Notes: generated by a model from the sequence alone, not told the origin. Numbered from the stretch's first letter, positions 34,842 to 47,883 are shown. The stretch: 64,000 bases of DNA from Macrobrachium rosenbergii (GCF_040412425.1 NC_089755.1:57520298-57584297), one strand, 5' to 3'. Program-made: numbers and translations.

Positions 34842-35500
34842 TTGGAAGCCGGTGGAGCTGAATGGATGAAACATTTACTCTAAATTGGTATTTGGCGGCG
34901 TTGCATGAATGAAACATTACTCTAAACTGGAACTCGGTGGAGTTGGGAGGAGGAAACATTACTCTAAATTGGTATTTGGATGCGGTGAATGAATGAAACA
35001 TTACTAAACTGGCACTCAATGGAGTTGGGAGGAGGAAACATTACTCTAAATTGGTATTTGGCGGCGTTGCATGAATGAAACATTACTAAACTGGCACTCA
35101 GTGGAGTTGGGAGGAGGAAACATTACTCTAAATTGGTAATTTGGCGGCGGTGAATGAGTGAAACATTACTAAACTGGCACTCAATGGAGCTGGGAGGAGA
35201 AACATTACTCTAAATTGGTATTTGGCGGCGTTGAATAAATGAAACATTACTAAACTGGCACTCAATGGAGTTGGGAGGAGGAAACATTTACTCTAAATTG
35301 GTATTTGGTGGCGTTTCATGAATGAAACATTACTAAACTAGCACTCATTGGAGTTGGGAGGAGAAACATTACTCTAAATTGGTATTCGGTGACCTTGAAA
35401 GGTTGAAACGTTGTTCTTAATAGGGATTCGGCACAGATGAGGGGATGAAACATGACTGAATTTGTAGTGGGTGGCGTTGAAAGGATGAAACTTTGTTGTC
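34842..35500. repeat. 80-84-bp minisatellite, about six to seven copies
   Basis: Units begin TGGTATTTGGCGGCGTTGCA at 34886, 34970, 35052, about 35132, 35216, 35299 and 35379. Each unit is itself two related halves that both contain 'GAAACATTACT'. The last copies are degenerate. Confidence 0.9.
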
Positions 35501-36109
35501 AGTTGCAATTTTGTAGGCTGAGAAATCACCCTCATCATTGTGTCGGTATCTTGTAAAACAGGGACTGAAGAACGGTGAAATGGTAAGCATTGCTTTAAAT
35601 GTCGAGTACAAGACGCAGAAACGACGTGTGTTGTCTAACTAACTGCTACCTAGCATCAGAATGATTAAATTAGCTCTTGAGAAGGATTCAGTGACGCGGA
35701 AATGTTAAATGCTGCTGTGAATAAGAATTCAGTGGCTTGAAATGATAAGCACTCTTCTAAATAAACAGTAAAGCCTCGGCGGTGTTAAGTGTATAATGAT
35801 ATCACTAATAAACTTTTCATGACGTTGACAAAATGTTACTATCTGATAAACCTTGTTCTATTACGATCTCATTAGGTTGAGCAGATGAACAGGCTCTGCG
35901 CGAGGACCCAACTGGCTATCAAATGTCAGGAAACAGCCTAAAGGAACCTCCCTCTTCTTGTTCACTTCTATAAAAAAAGAATTAACTCCTTTTGTCGAGC
36001 AATTATGATGGAACCCGACATGATGCATGTTTTGATCACGCTATAAACGAATTTCATTGCCAGTTCAGTGCTTCAGCGTAACCGCTGTGGAATTTCAGGT
36101 TGCGCACTG

Positions 36110-36450
36110 TGGCTCACAACGCAGGGAGGGTTAGTGCCCTCGCGTGGCGCACTGTAGGCATTACTAAGGAGGTGTTTGCAGTTTCCCTTCGGTCTCTAGT
36201 TGCATCTTTAGCCTTGTACTTTGCCCCCATACCCGCTTCCTTTCCCCAGTTTCACTGTCCAACTTCTCTAACTGTTACTTCTTAATGCAACTGTTTGGTT
36301 TTGTACCAGTTCCACCTTTAAAGCCTTGCACTTCATTTGCTTTATTTTCCGGATCTCTTTATCTTACTGTTCAACCACTCTAACTCCCTCTTTTCACTGT
36401 CTTAAGCGCTGAATGGCAGAAAGTGTCCCAGTACTCGGCTTGACAGCCTG
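36110..36450 (+). mobile_element. Diverged decapod retroposon copy
   Basis: Same order of blocks as the 2834-3130 copy: 'GCGCACTGTAGGCATTACT', 'TTTGCAG.TTCC', 'AACTGTTTGGTTTTGTACC', 'AGCGCTGAATGGC' and 'GTCCCAGTACTCGGC'. It is older than the other full copies judging by mismatches. Confidence 0.65.
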
Positions 36451-37097
36451 ATTTCCATCAATGAATGATAAGATCAGCTTTGTTTCTAACAAGATTAAAT
36501 ATTCTCACGGGGACAACATAATCGCTAACACATTCGCTACTCTTGCAAATTTCAATCCAAGTGACATTGGCTTTGGTTAGCACTTGGTTGGGTTACCGGC
36601 AATGCAAGCTAGAGGGTAACACTCTTCCGCTATAATTTGTGGGGGTTATGGTCACCGGGCCTGCAGCCTCATGCTATAAAATCGTCGCTTAGAAAACCAA
36701 AATACCCAACGAATAGTAGCAAACTAGAAATCGCTATTTAAGTATTCTTCACCATTTCACCCTTCCCATCATAACTGTAATGATTGAGTAGGTAGTTAGA
36801 CTTTCTTTTTGAAATTCAAAGTAGGAAAAGGTTGGCAGTTGGCATTCACGCTACGTAATATTATCAGAGTTGATGCTTATTAGCTAAACAGAAGAACAAA
36901 GATTTGATTTAGAAGTATTAAGAGGCAATTACAAGGTTTTTTGTATTGAAAGCAATGTCACAATTCTCCTTAAAATGTGGAGTTTCTTGTTTCACTGGCA
37001 CGACTCATACAAAAAGTTGTATCTTTTCAAACACGAGCCTATTTGGTTTTCCCCTGAGGCTACGTCCACATCACAAACGGGTTGAATGCAAGTCAAA

Positions 37098-37770
37098 AAC
37101 ATGTATTCAACCTGTATTCAACTTGTTTGGAACGTTTGTTAGAAACCAGTGCTTCATGTGACTTGTTTTGAAATTGTTCGTGATATGTATGTGACTTGTT
37201 TTCAAACTGTTTGTGATAAGTATGTGACATGTTTTCAAACTGTTTGTGCTGTGTTGACTTATTTTCAAACTGTTTGTGATATGTATGCGACTTGTTTTCA
37301 AACTGTATGTGATCTGTGCGCTGGCTTGTTTTAAAATTGTTTGTGATATGTATGTGACTTGTTTTCAAACTGTTTGCGATATGTATGTGACCTGTTTTCA
37401 AACTGTTTGTGATATGTGTTGACTTGTTTTCAAATTGTTTGTGATGTGTATGTGATTTGTTTTCAAACTGTTTGTGATATGTGTGTTGACTTGTTTTCAA
37501 ACTGTTTGTGATGTGTATGTGATTTGTTTTCAGACTGTCTGTGATATGTGTGTGCCATGTTTTCAAGCTGTTTGTGTTGACTTGTTTCAAACTGTTTGTG
37601 ATATGTGTGTTGACTTGTTTTCAAATTATTTGCGATACATATGTGACTTGGTTTCAAACTGTTCGTTGACTTATTTTCAAATTGTTTGCGATATGTATAT
37701 GACTTGTTTTTAAACTGTTTGTCATATGTGTGTTGATGTGTGACTTGTTTTCAAAATGTCTGTGATATGT
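37098..37770. repeat. ~33-bp minisatellite, about twenty copies
   Basis: Units approximate TGACTTGTTTTCAAACTGTT followed by TGTGATATGTATG, 30-33 bp long. Because several units are 30 or 33 bp, frames stay open on both strands (one minus frame of 165 codons repeats NSLKT/HKQFENKS). Unit lengths of 32 bp also occur, so no single frame is kept and no protein is inferred. Confidence 0.9.
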
Positions 37771-38524
37771 ACTGTATGTGACAAGTTACCGCCATGTGTC
37801 CGTGACATGTATTACTGTAGTCAGGACCCTCCGTAATGCTGGATTGCTTAGAACTCACAAGTTCAGTACCTGTTCGGTCTCTCATCTCGAAATCTTTGCA
37901 TTCCAGAATTAAGGAGGAAACAGATTAATTTTGAAACTGCAGATAAGTCTTTAAATAAGCCGAAATGTGTCAATATAGCAGGAGCCTATAAGTTTGTCTC
38001 TGAATCGTAGGAATTATCTAAAAACAGGTTTCCACGAGAAGGTTCTCCGTTTTTGGGGCGCATATTTTGAGATCGAGATCAAGTAAATGAGTTTAGGAAA
38101 AATGATACACTAAGAAATAAAGTATTTCCGTTTATGCTTCGTATTCTTCACTAATCGATCTTGAATTAAGGTAGCTTCGCCCGGTAAGTTTACTCCATCA
38201 ACAATAAAAAAGTCATTGCCATGCGATTAATTCATAAGACGCTTACGCTAGCTGTGCCGTAATTTTTATCACAAAATATAAACTAAAAATAACTTTTGGG
38301 TGTCTGAAACCTGACTGTGACCCATTGCTAAAAGTATCAGACCACTTTATATTAGAATAAATTTACCCTGTGTCAATATTTAATCTCTAAATTCCTGTAC
38401 GTGTGAGACCCCACAAGAGGCAGTTGTCTTTCGACCGTCTACTGGGTCTTCCAAATGGTTCCTGTCCGTCCATCGGGCTTTCACCAGTCAAAAGGAAGGA
38501 GATAAAGAAAAAAAGGAAAGAGGA

Positions 38525-38750
38525 ATAGTGAAGAAATAGTAAATACATATAATGAGAACTGTAGGATATTACGAAAATAACAGATATCCATTTTATTCAG
38601 TGTATAATCCATATGAATAAGTTAAGAACTATTGATAGTGAAAAAATAGTAAATACATATAATGAGAACAGTGGGATATTATGAAAATAACAGATATCCA
38701 TTTTATTCAATGTATAATCCATATTAATAAGTTAAGAACGATTGATATCT
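38525..38750. repeat. Tandem duplication, ~112-bp unit
   Basis: Two copies (about 38525-38636, 38637-38748) from 'AATAGTGAAGAAATAGTAAA' to 'ATAAGTTAAGAAC' with a few mismatches. Confidence 0.9.
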
Positions 38751-40189
38751 TAATTTCAAAGTAGTATCGCTTCCCCTGTGGCTATAATTAAACCCAATTT
38801 AATAGAAACTCTTCCCAAACGTTCTTTGCAATTTCTTCCATAACGTTACGTTCCAAATCTGGCAGCAGAAACACGCTAATGGCATAGCGACTTTGTTTCA
38901 AAAGTTAAAGAATTTTGGTACATGCCTCATTTGCATATATCAGGCGAAATTGTGTTTCAGGTTTGTAATCGCTTTCTACATTATTGCAATGCGTCGGGGT
39001 ACTTTGTTCGTGACCGAGATTGCGGGGATTTTAGATTAGTATTCGAGAACAGTATTCGAATATACGCTGGGAATATTGCTTGGCAGCTTGTGACCAAAAC
39101 TCCCCATGCCCCAGCAAAATTAAGTAGATAGAATTGGCATTAATAACAAGAGTTAAAAAGTGAGATCGAAAAATGAATTTTAGTGCGTAAATTAAACATT
39201 ATATTTGAAGAAAACAGTTAAAATGAACTGGTTCAAGCTAAGATCAAGGATAATGTTCAAGGGCTGGTTCTCAACTCTCTCACATACACACATACACACA
39301 CACACTCCTTATAATGCCAAACGTACTGTAACCAGAAGTGAATTCAGTGAGGCCTGTTAAGTTGAAAATTGAAACGCCAGGAAATACATGAATTGAAAAA
39401 AAATGTAAACTGTTTCAAATGTTAAATAATTATATATATCAACCAGTATTTGGATAGTTAAATAATGAAAAACCTCTCTTGCTTGAAATGTCTGAATATT
39501 TATGCCGGTTATAAAGACTAGTGGAGCATCTAACCGTAATGGGTGGCTCCGAGTCTTCACGAAGCCGAAACAGATTCCACAAATCTAGGAGCAATACCAC
39601 TCGGACTTCTCTCCCCAGATATTGAACAACTTTCTTCGCTTAATAGTATATTTCTTTCAAAGAGCCACTTGAAATTGAATCTAAGGTTATCATTATTTAT
39701 TGATTTCATCTGTGTAAAGATGAAGAGTAAACCGAAAATGTATTTAGAAATGGCAAGGGTGGAAATGATATGTTAAGGTTTAGGATTTATTAATTTGTAG
39801 CTAGATTAGTTCCAGTTACAGGAGTTCGAATGTATCTAACCTTATGAGTTATTTTTCTCATAAATGAAAAACTTCCTTTAAATCAAGACCATCTCAGTGA
39901 TGTCATGACTATTATGAGGATGATCGTCTCTTTGATGTTTAAATATTAAAAGTGAGTTTAGGCCAAGAAAAAAAATAGCTTTTATAGAATACATTGCTTA
40001 GAATCACCTTCTAGTAGGTGAGAAGGGAAGGAAAGACGATTATTATAAAAGAATGAAGAGGGTAAGGAATCAGAGAGAAAGAGAGAGGGTATGAAACAGG
40101 AGAGAAGGAGGGAGAGAGAAAGGGAGAGAAAGACACAATCTAAGAAAAAGGGGGCGTGGTCACCTGGAAGGGAGAGAGAGAGGATCAAG

Positions 40190-40197
40190 TATATATA
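40190..40197 (+). promoter_or_regulatory. TATA box of gene 2
   Basis: TATATATA lies 57 nt before the ATG at 40247. A 'GGGGGCGTGGTCACC' GC-box-like segment is at about 40150-40164 and a GAGA stretch at about 40171-40183. Confidence 0.7.
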
Positions 40198-40246
40198 CCT
40201 GCAAGGTAACCCTCACTGACCATACCACTCATCTCCTCTCGCAATC

Positions 40247-43030
40247 ATGAGGTTCCTGGTGAGTGGTCGTTCCTCTCTTTCTCTTTCTCTTTCTCTCTCT
40301 CTCTCTTGCACCTTTCCCGTCATCATTTTGTTTTTGTTCTCAGGAATCAGGTCAAATGCCTAAGTATTACGTATGACAGTTCACTTTTCGTTTGCTTACC
40401 TCCCAGAAGGATTATTACTTTCTCTCTCTCTCTCTCAGGCTCCTTTGTGCATTAGATACTCGTTATTATTCATATAAAGGCTGTTCTGTATCGCTCCAGA
40501 CTCCCCCCCCACCCACTCCCCTTAACTTCCTAGTTTATTTTGTTGTATTTTAAATTTTTTCTTTTATCTCATTCAGGAATTATGTTTCGATTTTTCATGA
40601 CGGACCGTGATCTTTATTTATTTTTGCGCATTTGTTTACACATCATTGAGTAAGAAAAATAGTATTAGATGGCATTTACAGTCCAGGTACAATACATCAT
40701 AGTTTTATTGTAAAAAGAAATACTATAATTGATAATACGTTAATCCTACGTGAAGCTACCTGAAACTTTCGTGTATTAGTGTCTTAACTAAGCTACAATG
40801 TTTCACATTGCAGATATTTGTGTGTGCGCTCCTTGCTGTTGAAGCAGCCAAACTGGAAGGTTATGTATCCCAACAGCCTGGTTCACCATCTGATTTAATA
40901 CCACATGTTCCTAGTGACGATTCTTCAGTGGCCATAGGCAACATCCCAACAGATTCCCTTCCTGGACATCCTGAGGAGTCAGTCAATGACGAAATCCACT
41001 CTTTCGCTAGGTCTGGTCCTCTTATCTCTAGTCATGTTGCTTCTGGTCAAGGACAATTCTTATCTGACCAACCCTTATCTAATCCTGGATCAACTTTCTC
41101 AGCTCAGGCTGTATCTAAGTCTGGACCAATTTTCTCTGACCAATCCATTTCTGGTTTAGGGCAAGTTTTCTCTGATCAGCCTGTATCTCATTCTGGATCA
41201 ATTTTCTTAGATCAGCCTGTATCTGGTTCTGCGCCAGTTTTGTCTGAACAGTTTGCACCTAGTGCTGGACCAATATTCTATGATCAGACCAATACTGGTT
41301 CAGGACTAGAGATTCATGGCCATGATCTTTCCAGTTCAGTTTCCCAGTCATTTGATCCATCATCCGCCCAGTTACTCTCAGCCTCCTCACCTGGATTGTC
41401 AGTTTCTGGAAACACTTTTGTCAATGACCAGTCCTCGCTTACATTTTCCAACTCTCAGTTTTCTCAAGCCTCTAGTCAAACATATGGACCTCCAGCCGTT
41501 TCTCAGACATTTGATTCATCTGCTCAGATACTTCCAGCCGCCTCATCTGGGCTGTCAGGATCTGGACACTCCTTTGTTAATGACCAGTCCTCACTTACTT
41601 TTTCTAATACCCAATTTTCTGATGCTGCTAGTCAAACATTCACGTCTCCAGGAGAATTCCGGCCTGTCAGTGCTCAAGGATCTTTTGGCCAAGGCTCTGG
41701 ATTGTATTCTGGAAGTGGTGATTTAGATGACAACTGTCTAGAAGGACAGATTCGTCACGTCGATGGTAGATGCGTTACACCAGAAGTCTCACGACACGTG
41801 TTTGTTTACGCTGCACCAAAACGAGAGAGCAAGATTGTTGCACCACCCAAGAACATTCCGCTGCCCAAAGTAGAACATAACATTGTCTTCATCCGTGCCC
41901 CAGACGCACAGGACGCCCAGGATCCTATCATCATTCCACCACCTCAGAAGAAGAACATCATCTACGTCCTGAACAAGGAATCTGAGGTTCAAGGACCTAA
42001 GGTCATTGAAGTGCCAGCACCAAAATCTAAGAACCCAGAGGTTTACTTCGTCAACTACGCTGACGGAGAGAACCCGGTTCTGCCAGGTGGCATCGACTTC
42101 GAAACTGCCCTGAGCTCAGCGGTACATTCAGAGAGCCAGGTCATTGGCGGCAGTAGCGATGTTGCCCTTTCTGGTGGAGGAGACGCTATTCATAGCAACT
42201 TTGGAGCCACTGCTGGATCTGGAGATGGAGTGGTTGGAGCCAGTGGACCAGACTTCAGTGGTGCATTTGGAGGCGGTGTATCTGGAACCACTGGACCTGA
42301 CTTCAGCGGTGCATTTGGAAGTGGTTTGACTGGAACCACTGGACCTGACTTTAGCGGTGCATTTGGAAGTGGTTTAATTGGAACCACTGGACCTGACCTC
42401 AGTGGTACATTTGGAGGTGGTGTGTCTGGAACCACTGGACCTGACTTCAGCGGTGTCTTTGGAGATGGTGTGACTGGAACCACTGGACTTGACTTTAGCG
42501 GTGCATTTGGAGGTGGCGTGAGTGGAACCACTGGACCTGACTTCAGTGATTCATTTGGAGGTGGTGTGTCTGGAACCACTGGACCTGACTTCAGCGGTGC
42601 ATTTGGAGATGGTGTGACTGGAACCACTGGACCTGACTTCAGTGGTGCATTTGGAGGTGGGGTGAGTGGAACCACTGGACCTGACTTCAGTGATACATTT
42701 GGAGGTGGTGTGTCTGGAACCACTGGACCTGACTTCAGCGGTGCATTTGGAGATGGTGTGACTGGTGCCAGTGGACTTGACTTCGGTGGTGCAACTGGGA
42801 CCACCAGCAGCGGATTTTCAGCCGTAAGTGACTTCGGCGGACAAACCTTCCCTTCACTCAACGAGGGACCTTCAACCTCATTGCTGAACCCTGAAGGGTC
42901 TCTCCTGAGTGACGACCAGTTCCCTGGCAGCTTTGACAACGAAATCACAGGACCTTCGTTTGAGAGTTCTCCTGCTCCTCCCTCAGCCCTCAGTGTGCAG
43001 GTTCCTCAACAATTCTATGCAGCTCCTTGA
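40247..43030 (+). CDS. Tweedle/DUF243-like cuticle protein, gene 2 (742 aa)
   Basis: Join of exon 1 (40247-40258, MRFL, donor GTGAGT) and exon 2 (40814-43030, acceptor TTGCAG), phase 0. The signal peptide ends near residue 16 (LLAVEAA|KLEG). The N-terminal arm has about seven 12-residue repeats like FSDQPVSHSGSI (coded about 41065-41310) and a duplicated block with FVNDQSSLTFSN. Cys312 and Cys324 form CLEGQIRHVDGRC. Tweedle blocks follow: RHVFVYAAP, HNIVFIRAP, NIIYVLNKE and PEVYFVNYADG (about 412-422), then IDFETALSSAV. Residues 480-655 are eleven 16-residue Gly-rich repeats (TTGPDFSGAFGGGVSG type). The protein ends QQFYAAP. It is a secreted structural cuticle protein by family; the Gly-rich tail suggests an extensible matrix role (inference). 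No Met is seen after the initiator. The long Pro-rich minus-strand frame over the repeats is a shadow. Confidence 0.9.
40259..40813 (+). other. Intron 1 of gene 2 (555 nt)
   Basis: It starts GTGAGTGG and ends TTCACATTGCAG, and interrupts the signal peptide after codon 4. It contains short CT tracts near 40271-40306 and 40421-40438. Confidence 0.85.
42239..42766 (+). repeat. 48-bp coding repeat, eleven units (gene 2 tail)
   Basis: Exactly eleven 48-nt units, then a partial one, encode (T/A)(T/S)GPDFSGAFGxGVxG. Units 5-7 and 8-10 plus 11 show a three-unit higher order: an FGDGVTG unit, an FGGGVSG unit, then an FSD(S/T)FGGGVSG unit. Confidence 0.9.
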
Positions 43031-43155
43031 GTGGGCGACCTCTGACCGCAACAGCTGACCTTGTTATTCAGCCTCGAGTCTTTCAAGGGACAATCCCTAT
43101 AGTCTTTTATAATAATCGGAAGCGTTAATTATTTGTTATTACGTTTATGAAGTTA

Positions 43156-43185
43156 AATAAATGTTGACGTGTTTACAAAAATAAA
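43156..43185 (+). promoter_or_regulatory. Poly(A) signals of gene 2
   Basis: AATAAA at 43156-43161 and again at 43180-43185, 126 and 150 nt after the stop codon. Confidence 0.7.
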
Positions 43186-44478
43186 TATTTTATCTAATAG
43201 ACCATTATCTTACTTACCTATTTTTTGCAAGTTGTTAAGAGTGTGAAGCAATTTTGTATATTCACGCTCATACATAAACAAACCAACATTCATACAGTAA
43301 TACATGTGTACGTGTAGTTTATACACAAAGATAAAAGTTTCGACACCTGGAGCATATCCCAGTGTATAAGCTATTTGAAAATCATCACAGTTGTCACTGA
43401 GTAATCAGAAACGGAAAACTGAACAAGGTGTTAAAACTGCTTCCTAAGATGCAGAAGTAGAATGACAGGATGCATCTCTCTCTCAATTTTGATGCATACA
43501 TCAGCCCTTGCAATATCAGACATTCATTTTTGGAAGTTTTCAGCGAAGATGAAGTGAACATAAGCATTTGGGCAATGACGGGGAGGACCAGAACATATTT
43601 TAACAATGGTTCACGTAATAAGAATGAGTCCAATACAGATATGGAAGAAATGTTTCGAAAAATTTGAAATAAGAGGGTGTAGAAGTTGAAATCTAGTTCG
43701 TCGTCCCTGGCAAGCTACGGTGCTGTTTTATAATTTTGTATTCCTTCAACAGGTTTAAATATATCTAAGCTTATCTGAGGTGAATTAGAGACAGACATAA
43801 CTAAAGGTACACCAAGTAGAATGTTTCAAGAAACGCTCCAAATGGCATGTTTGTTGATATCAGGGTTTATGGCTGGAGACTTGCAGATCTCACTGGGATT
43901 TTTGACAGCTTCAGGTATTTATAAACCACTAGAATAAGGAACAATTTGCTATCTGATGGAAATGTGTTTTGAATTTGTTACAACCAAAAGGGCGACAAAT
44001 AATGTCCTTATTTCTGTTTATGCTAATAACACAAGAAGGGCAAACCATTGCAAATATACAAAGGCATACATTCCACCCCAAAAAAAGAGACAAATTCAAT
44101 GTAAAAGTACCCTTTGAAATAAAACGAACTACAGAATTCAAGAAACATTTTCTTGGAGAGAGAGTATTCCATATTACCTCGTCCAGTACCTTTTATTGCA
44201 GTCCATTTTTGTCTCCAAGTTTTTCTCTTTCCATCGCTTACTCAACTCTTTCTCTTCCCCTTTCCTGTCTTATTTTGCATATCATGAACGCAACGGGCGT
44301 GACTCGAACCGGAAAACACCGGTTCCGAACCGCCTCAAACTCTTCGCAGGTCTCTCAAGCAGTAACCGGCTGCCCAAGCTTCAGGGTGGTCACGTGACTG
44401 GCTTGCGACATGAGATGACCTCGTTCCGACGATCTCGAACTCGTGGCTTCTGAAAGACAATTACCTGTCGGGTGTCGG

Positions 44479-44549
<71 letters not shown>

Positions 44550-44642
44550 TAAGAATCTCATAAGAGCAAGCGTAGATATATATTTTATTTTGGTTCTCTC
44601 TAAAATATATATCTACATCTACACCGCTATGGGTATTTTCAC

Positions 44643-44690
<48 letters not shown>

Positions 44691-44705
44691 CATTATTATT
44701 ATTAT
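44479..44705. repeat. Two (TTA)n tracts
   Basis: TTA tracts at about 44479-44547 and 44646-44705, separated by about 100 bp. Confidence 0.95.
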
Positions 44706-45236
44706 TTACGGACTAAAACTAGAGAACTCAAATTGCATGGCAAGGTTCCACATAATACAGATAAAAAAAAATAGAAAGGAAAGGAAAATGAATTTTGAAA
44801 GTTTTCGTTTAAAACCAGAGGCAAAAATTTGGCAATGATCGATTTAGCATTTCATCATAAATTGCCCTGAAAAGCATTAGGGTGAAAAAGGAACTCAAGG
44901 TGCTGTGTCAAAAATCTGCCAGTCAATAAGCTGTGGAGTGGTGTCCTCACGGGCAAAAGTCTGAAGAAATGTTTCGTTTTTTCTTGAATGGAATCCGTGT
45001 ATTTTAGTATGGATGCAATACTGCGTATCTCACTATATTAGGAATTCCCTTCCATAATCTGTTTTATCTGACCCTTTACTTTAACCTTCTTTCCTTCAAG
45101 AAGGAGATCTGTCTGTTCCTGCGTCGTTCAGCCTCGTCTTTCTTCTTTTTTCATCTTCTTCTTTCTTTCGTCTTCTTCTGGCCTGGGGTAGAAAAAACAC
45201 CAAGTTGCCTGTCCCATTAGCCCCTGGCTTTTGTAA

Positions 45237-45297
45237 AAAGAAGAAGAAGAAGAAGAAGAAGAAGAAGAATAAGAAGAAGAAGAAGAAGAAGAAGAAT
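45237..45297. repeat. (GAA)n microsatellite
   Basis: About 20 GAA/AAG units with one GAAT interruption. Frames through it are Lys- or Leu-runs. Confidence 0.9.
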
Positions 45298-46559
45298 AAA
45301 ATGCTTGATGTTAAGGAGAACGCACCCAAGGAGTCGAGAAGTATTATATGTATCAGCGTCTCGCGGAGTGAACAAAAAAAGGTCACCCCAGGTATCCTCC
45401 ACGTATCCCACCGAGACCAGACCGTCCGGGGAAAGAAGGAATCTCCTGTACCACGTCACAACAGGGTCATTATAGTTCGCGGGAATGTGCTGGTGACGAA
45501 AAAATTCAATAAAAAAAAAACGAAATAAGTCGAACTGTGTCACTCGGCCATCTCGGGGGGGAAAAGTGAATGCCTATGGGTTGGTTTGAATGGAAATAGG
45601 TTCCATTTTTTCCGAGGCTGTGGGTTGTTCGCGGGTAAACAATGACTTGTATCTTCAATTGATATGTCATTCAGTTTTCGTATCGTGACCATTTTTTTTA
45701 ATGCCATACGCACAAAAACTAGCTTCTCTCGGCCGCAGGATGACAGAGGCTCAATATAGAGTCGGTATGCATACGTTAAAACAGCAAGATCGAGGATAAG
45801 AGTGTGTAATTCACCGTTTCGAGAAGTTTCTCGAAAGTGTTTGAAAGATGGAAGATTTTTTATAGATCTGCCCTTTTATTGACGAATAAAAGATGAACTA
45901 ATCCCTTTTAGAAAGTACCACATCACACACCCACATCTACTTAAAGCTCCCGAATAGAGTAAATAGACAGATAACAACGAAAGGATATCGGAATAGTCTC
46001 ACATCAGCCTAGCTGCTTCGATCTCTTCTGAAGCCATCCATAAAGGATCACACTTAAAACGACCATTCACGAGGAAACCTCCTTCAGAGAATAAGATCAT
46101 CTGAAACCTAAAAACTCCTATTATCTAATTATTTCTAAGCATTCCTAAGCAGACGGCTAAGCCATTAAAAATAAAACATTGTATCACATTTTCTAAAATG
46201 CCGTGAAATCATGGGAACGCCAACGTGCCACAGCACCCCAGGGGAAGATGCCCCTGGGTGATCCCCGCCTTGATCACGAAGATTACAATTTTCAATGCAG
46301 ACGATAGTCATCTTTAACAGCCAGATGAAAGATGACTCCTTGACGCTGTTGATGGAAGGCTATATTTTTTTGAGAGTTATTATCTCAGGAGGTTTCCTCA
46401 GAGTACTAATCGAGAATTTCCACCCAGGCTGAAGGTACCACCGCAATTATCTCTGGGTTACGAGAGAGAGAGAGAGACTCAATGTTCTAAGCGATATTTC
46501 AGTCTTTCTGCGTATTTTCATTTCGGAAAATGGAAAATTCATTGATATGTAATCACCGT

Positions 46560-46565
<6 letters not shown>

Positions 46566-46637
<72 letters not shown>

Positions 46638-47019
46638 GGATACGTATATTTATTACTTCAGATGATATGAGATACTCTAGTACACTTGAAATAAAAGTGA
46701 ATATTTTGCATAAGTATCCGGTTGTTATCTTTTTGAATGGAATATTTAGCTAATATTTTATTCGTGTTCTTTTTCAAGTTGTTGATGTACTCGAATGTTG
46801 AAAACCCTAACCTGTTCTAGTAATCAGCCAAGTTTATTAAATCGCCATCTGTCTGTCTGTATGTCTGTATGTCTGCCTCCATGTCTATCTGTATGTCTGA
46901 TTCATAAAAGTATATCAAATATCTTGTCAAAGAAAAATGACTCAACAGTAGCTCACTGAGGGATTGTACAATTTTTCTACTTTGCATAAGCAGCAAAACT
47001 TTTCCCTCTTACCGGTTCC

Positions 47020-47092
<73 letters not shown>
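46566..47092. repeat. (GA)n and (CT)n tracts
   Basis: GA tract about 46566-46633 and CT tract about 47026-47093, about 390 bp apart in opposite orientation. A degenerate (GTCT)n lies near 46850-46900. Confidence 0.9.
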
Positions 47093-47098
<6 letters not shown>

Positions 47099-47388
47099 AG
47101 AGAACAAGTTTTCCAAGGCACTGCCTGTTTCCACTGGGCCTATTGGCAAAGATCAAACACGCCCTTCTTTGCCTCGAGATGATAAAATGAAGCAATTTCC
47201 ACTGAAATACTTCCTTTCTTCGAAAAATTCGCATTGTGTTTTCCCTGTCTTCTCCTTGGTTTCAAAGATAATTCAGAGCCCAGAGTTTAGCAATATAAAG
47301 CTTGAGACACGATCGCGGTTCCTTGTTGTTGACGAATGTAAATAAAGAAATAATATGTATATGTATTTATGTATACAGTATATACATA

Positions 47389-47549
<161 letters not shown>

Positions 47550-47815
47550 ATACACACACATGTACAACACATATATTAGTAGGTATATGTCTCCATGCCT
47601 GTCATGTATATGCGCCAGTAAAAAACTTGGAGAACGCATAATATAGCGCGCGCGATTAGAAATGACAGATTATTACATTAATCTTTTCAGTGATGCAAGG
47701 TGCATGAGTATTGTATAGACATGCAGATGAATGTTAAAATGATATTGCTACTCCTTTGACATAAGCCTACTGGGCAATTTTGTGCGTGTGTGTTTGTGTG
47801 TGTGTGTATGTGTGC

Positions 47816-47819
<4 letters not shown>

Positions 47820-47883
<64 letters not shown>

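Larger units (their letters stand above)
33274..40180. other. Gene-free interval between genes 1 and 2, part C
   Basis: It holds two minisatellites (34.8-35.5 kb and 37.1-37.8 kb), a diverged retroposon copy (36.1-36.45 kb) and a ~110-bp duplication (38.5-38.75 kb). The stretches 33.3-34.8 kb and 38.8-40.1 kb are AT-rich and show no supported exon. The last ~100 bases are rich in GAGA-type sequence upstream of the gene 2 TATA box. Confidence 0.55.

Noticed and set aside
37093..37590. 165-codon repetitive minus-strand frame (NSLKT / HKQFENKS units)
   Set aside because: Translation of a minisatellite. Competing frames are open on both strands, unit lengths vary between 30, 32 and 33 bp, and there is no signal peptide, promoter or splice support.
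42190..42948. 252-codon Pro-rich minus-strand open frame
   Set aside because: It is the exact antisense of the 48-bp Gly-rich repeats of gene 2 and exists only because the repeat length is a multiple of three.
44281..44400. tRNA-like or hairpin-rich GC segment near 44.3 kb
   Set aside because: It contains GTGACTCGAACC-like sequence but no matching D-arm, anticodon arm and acceptor stem could be assembled on either strand.
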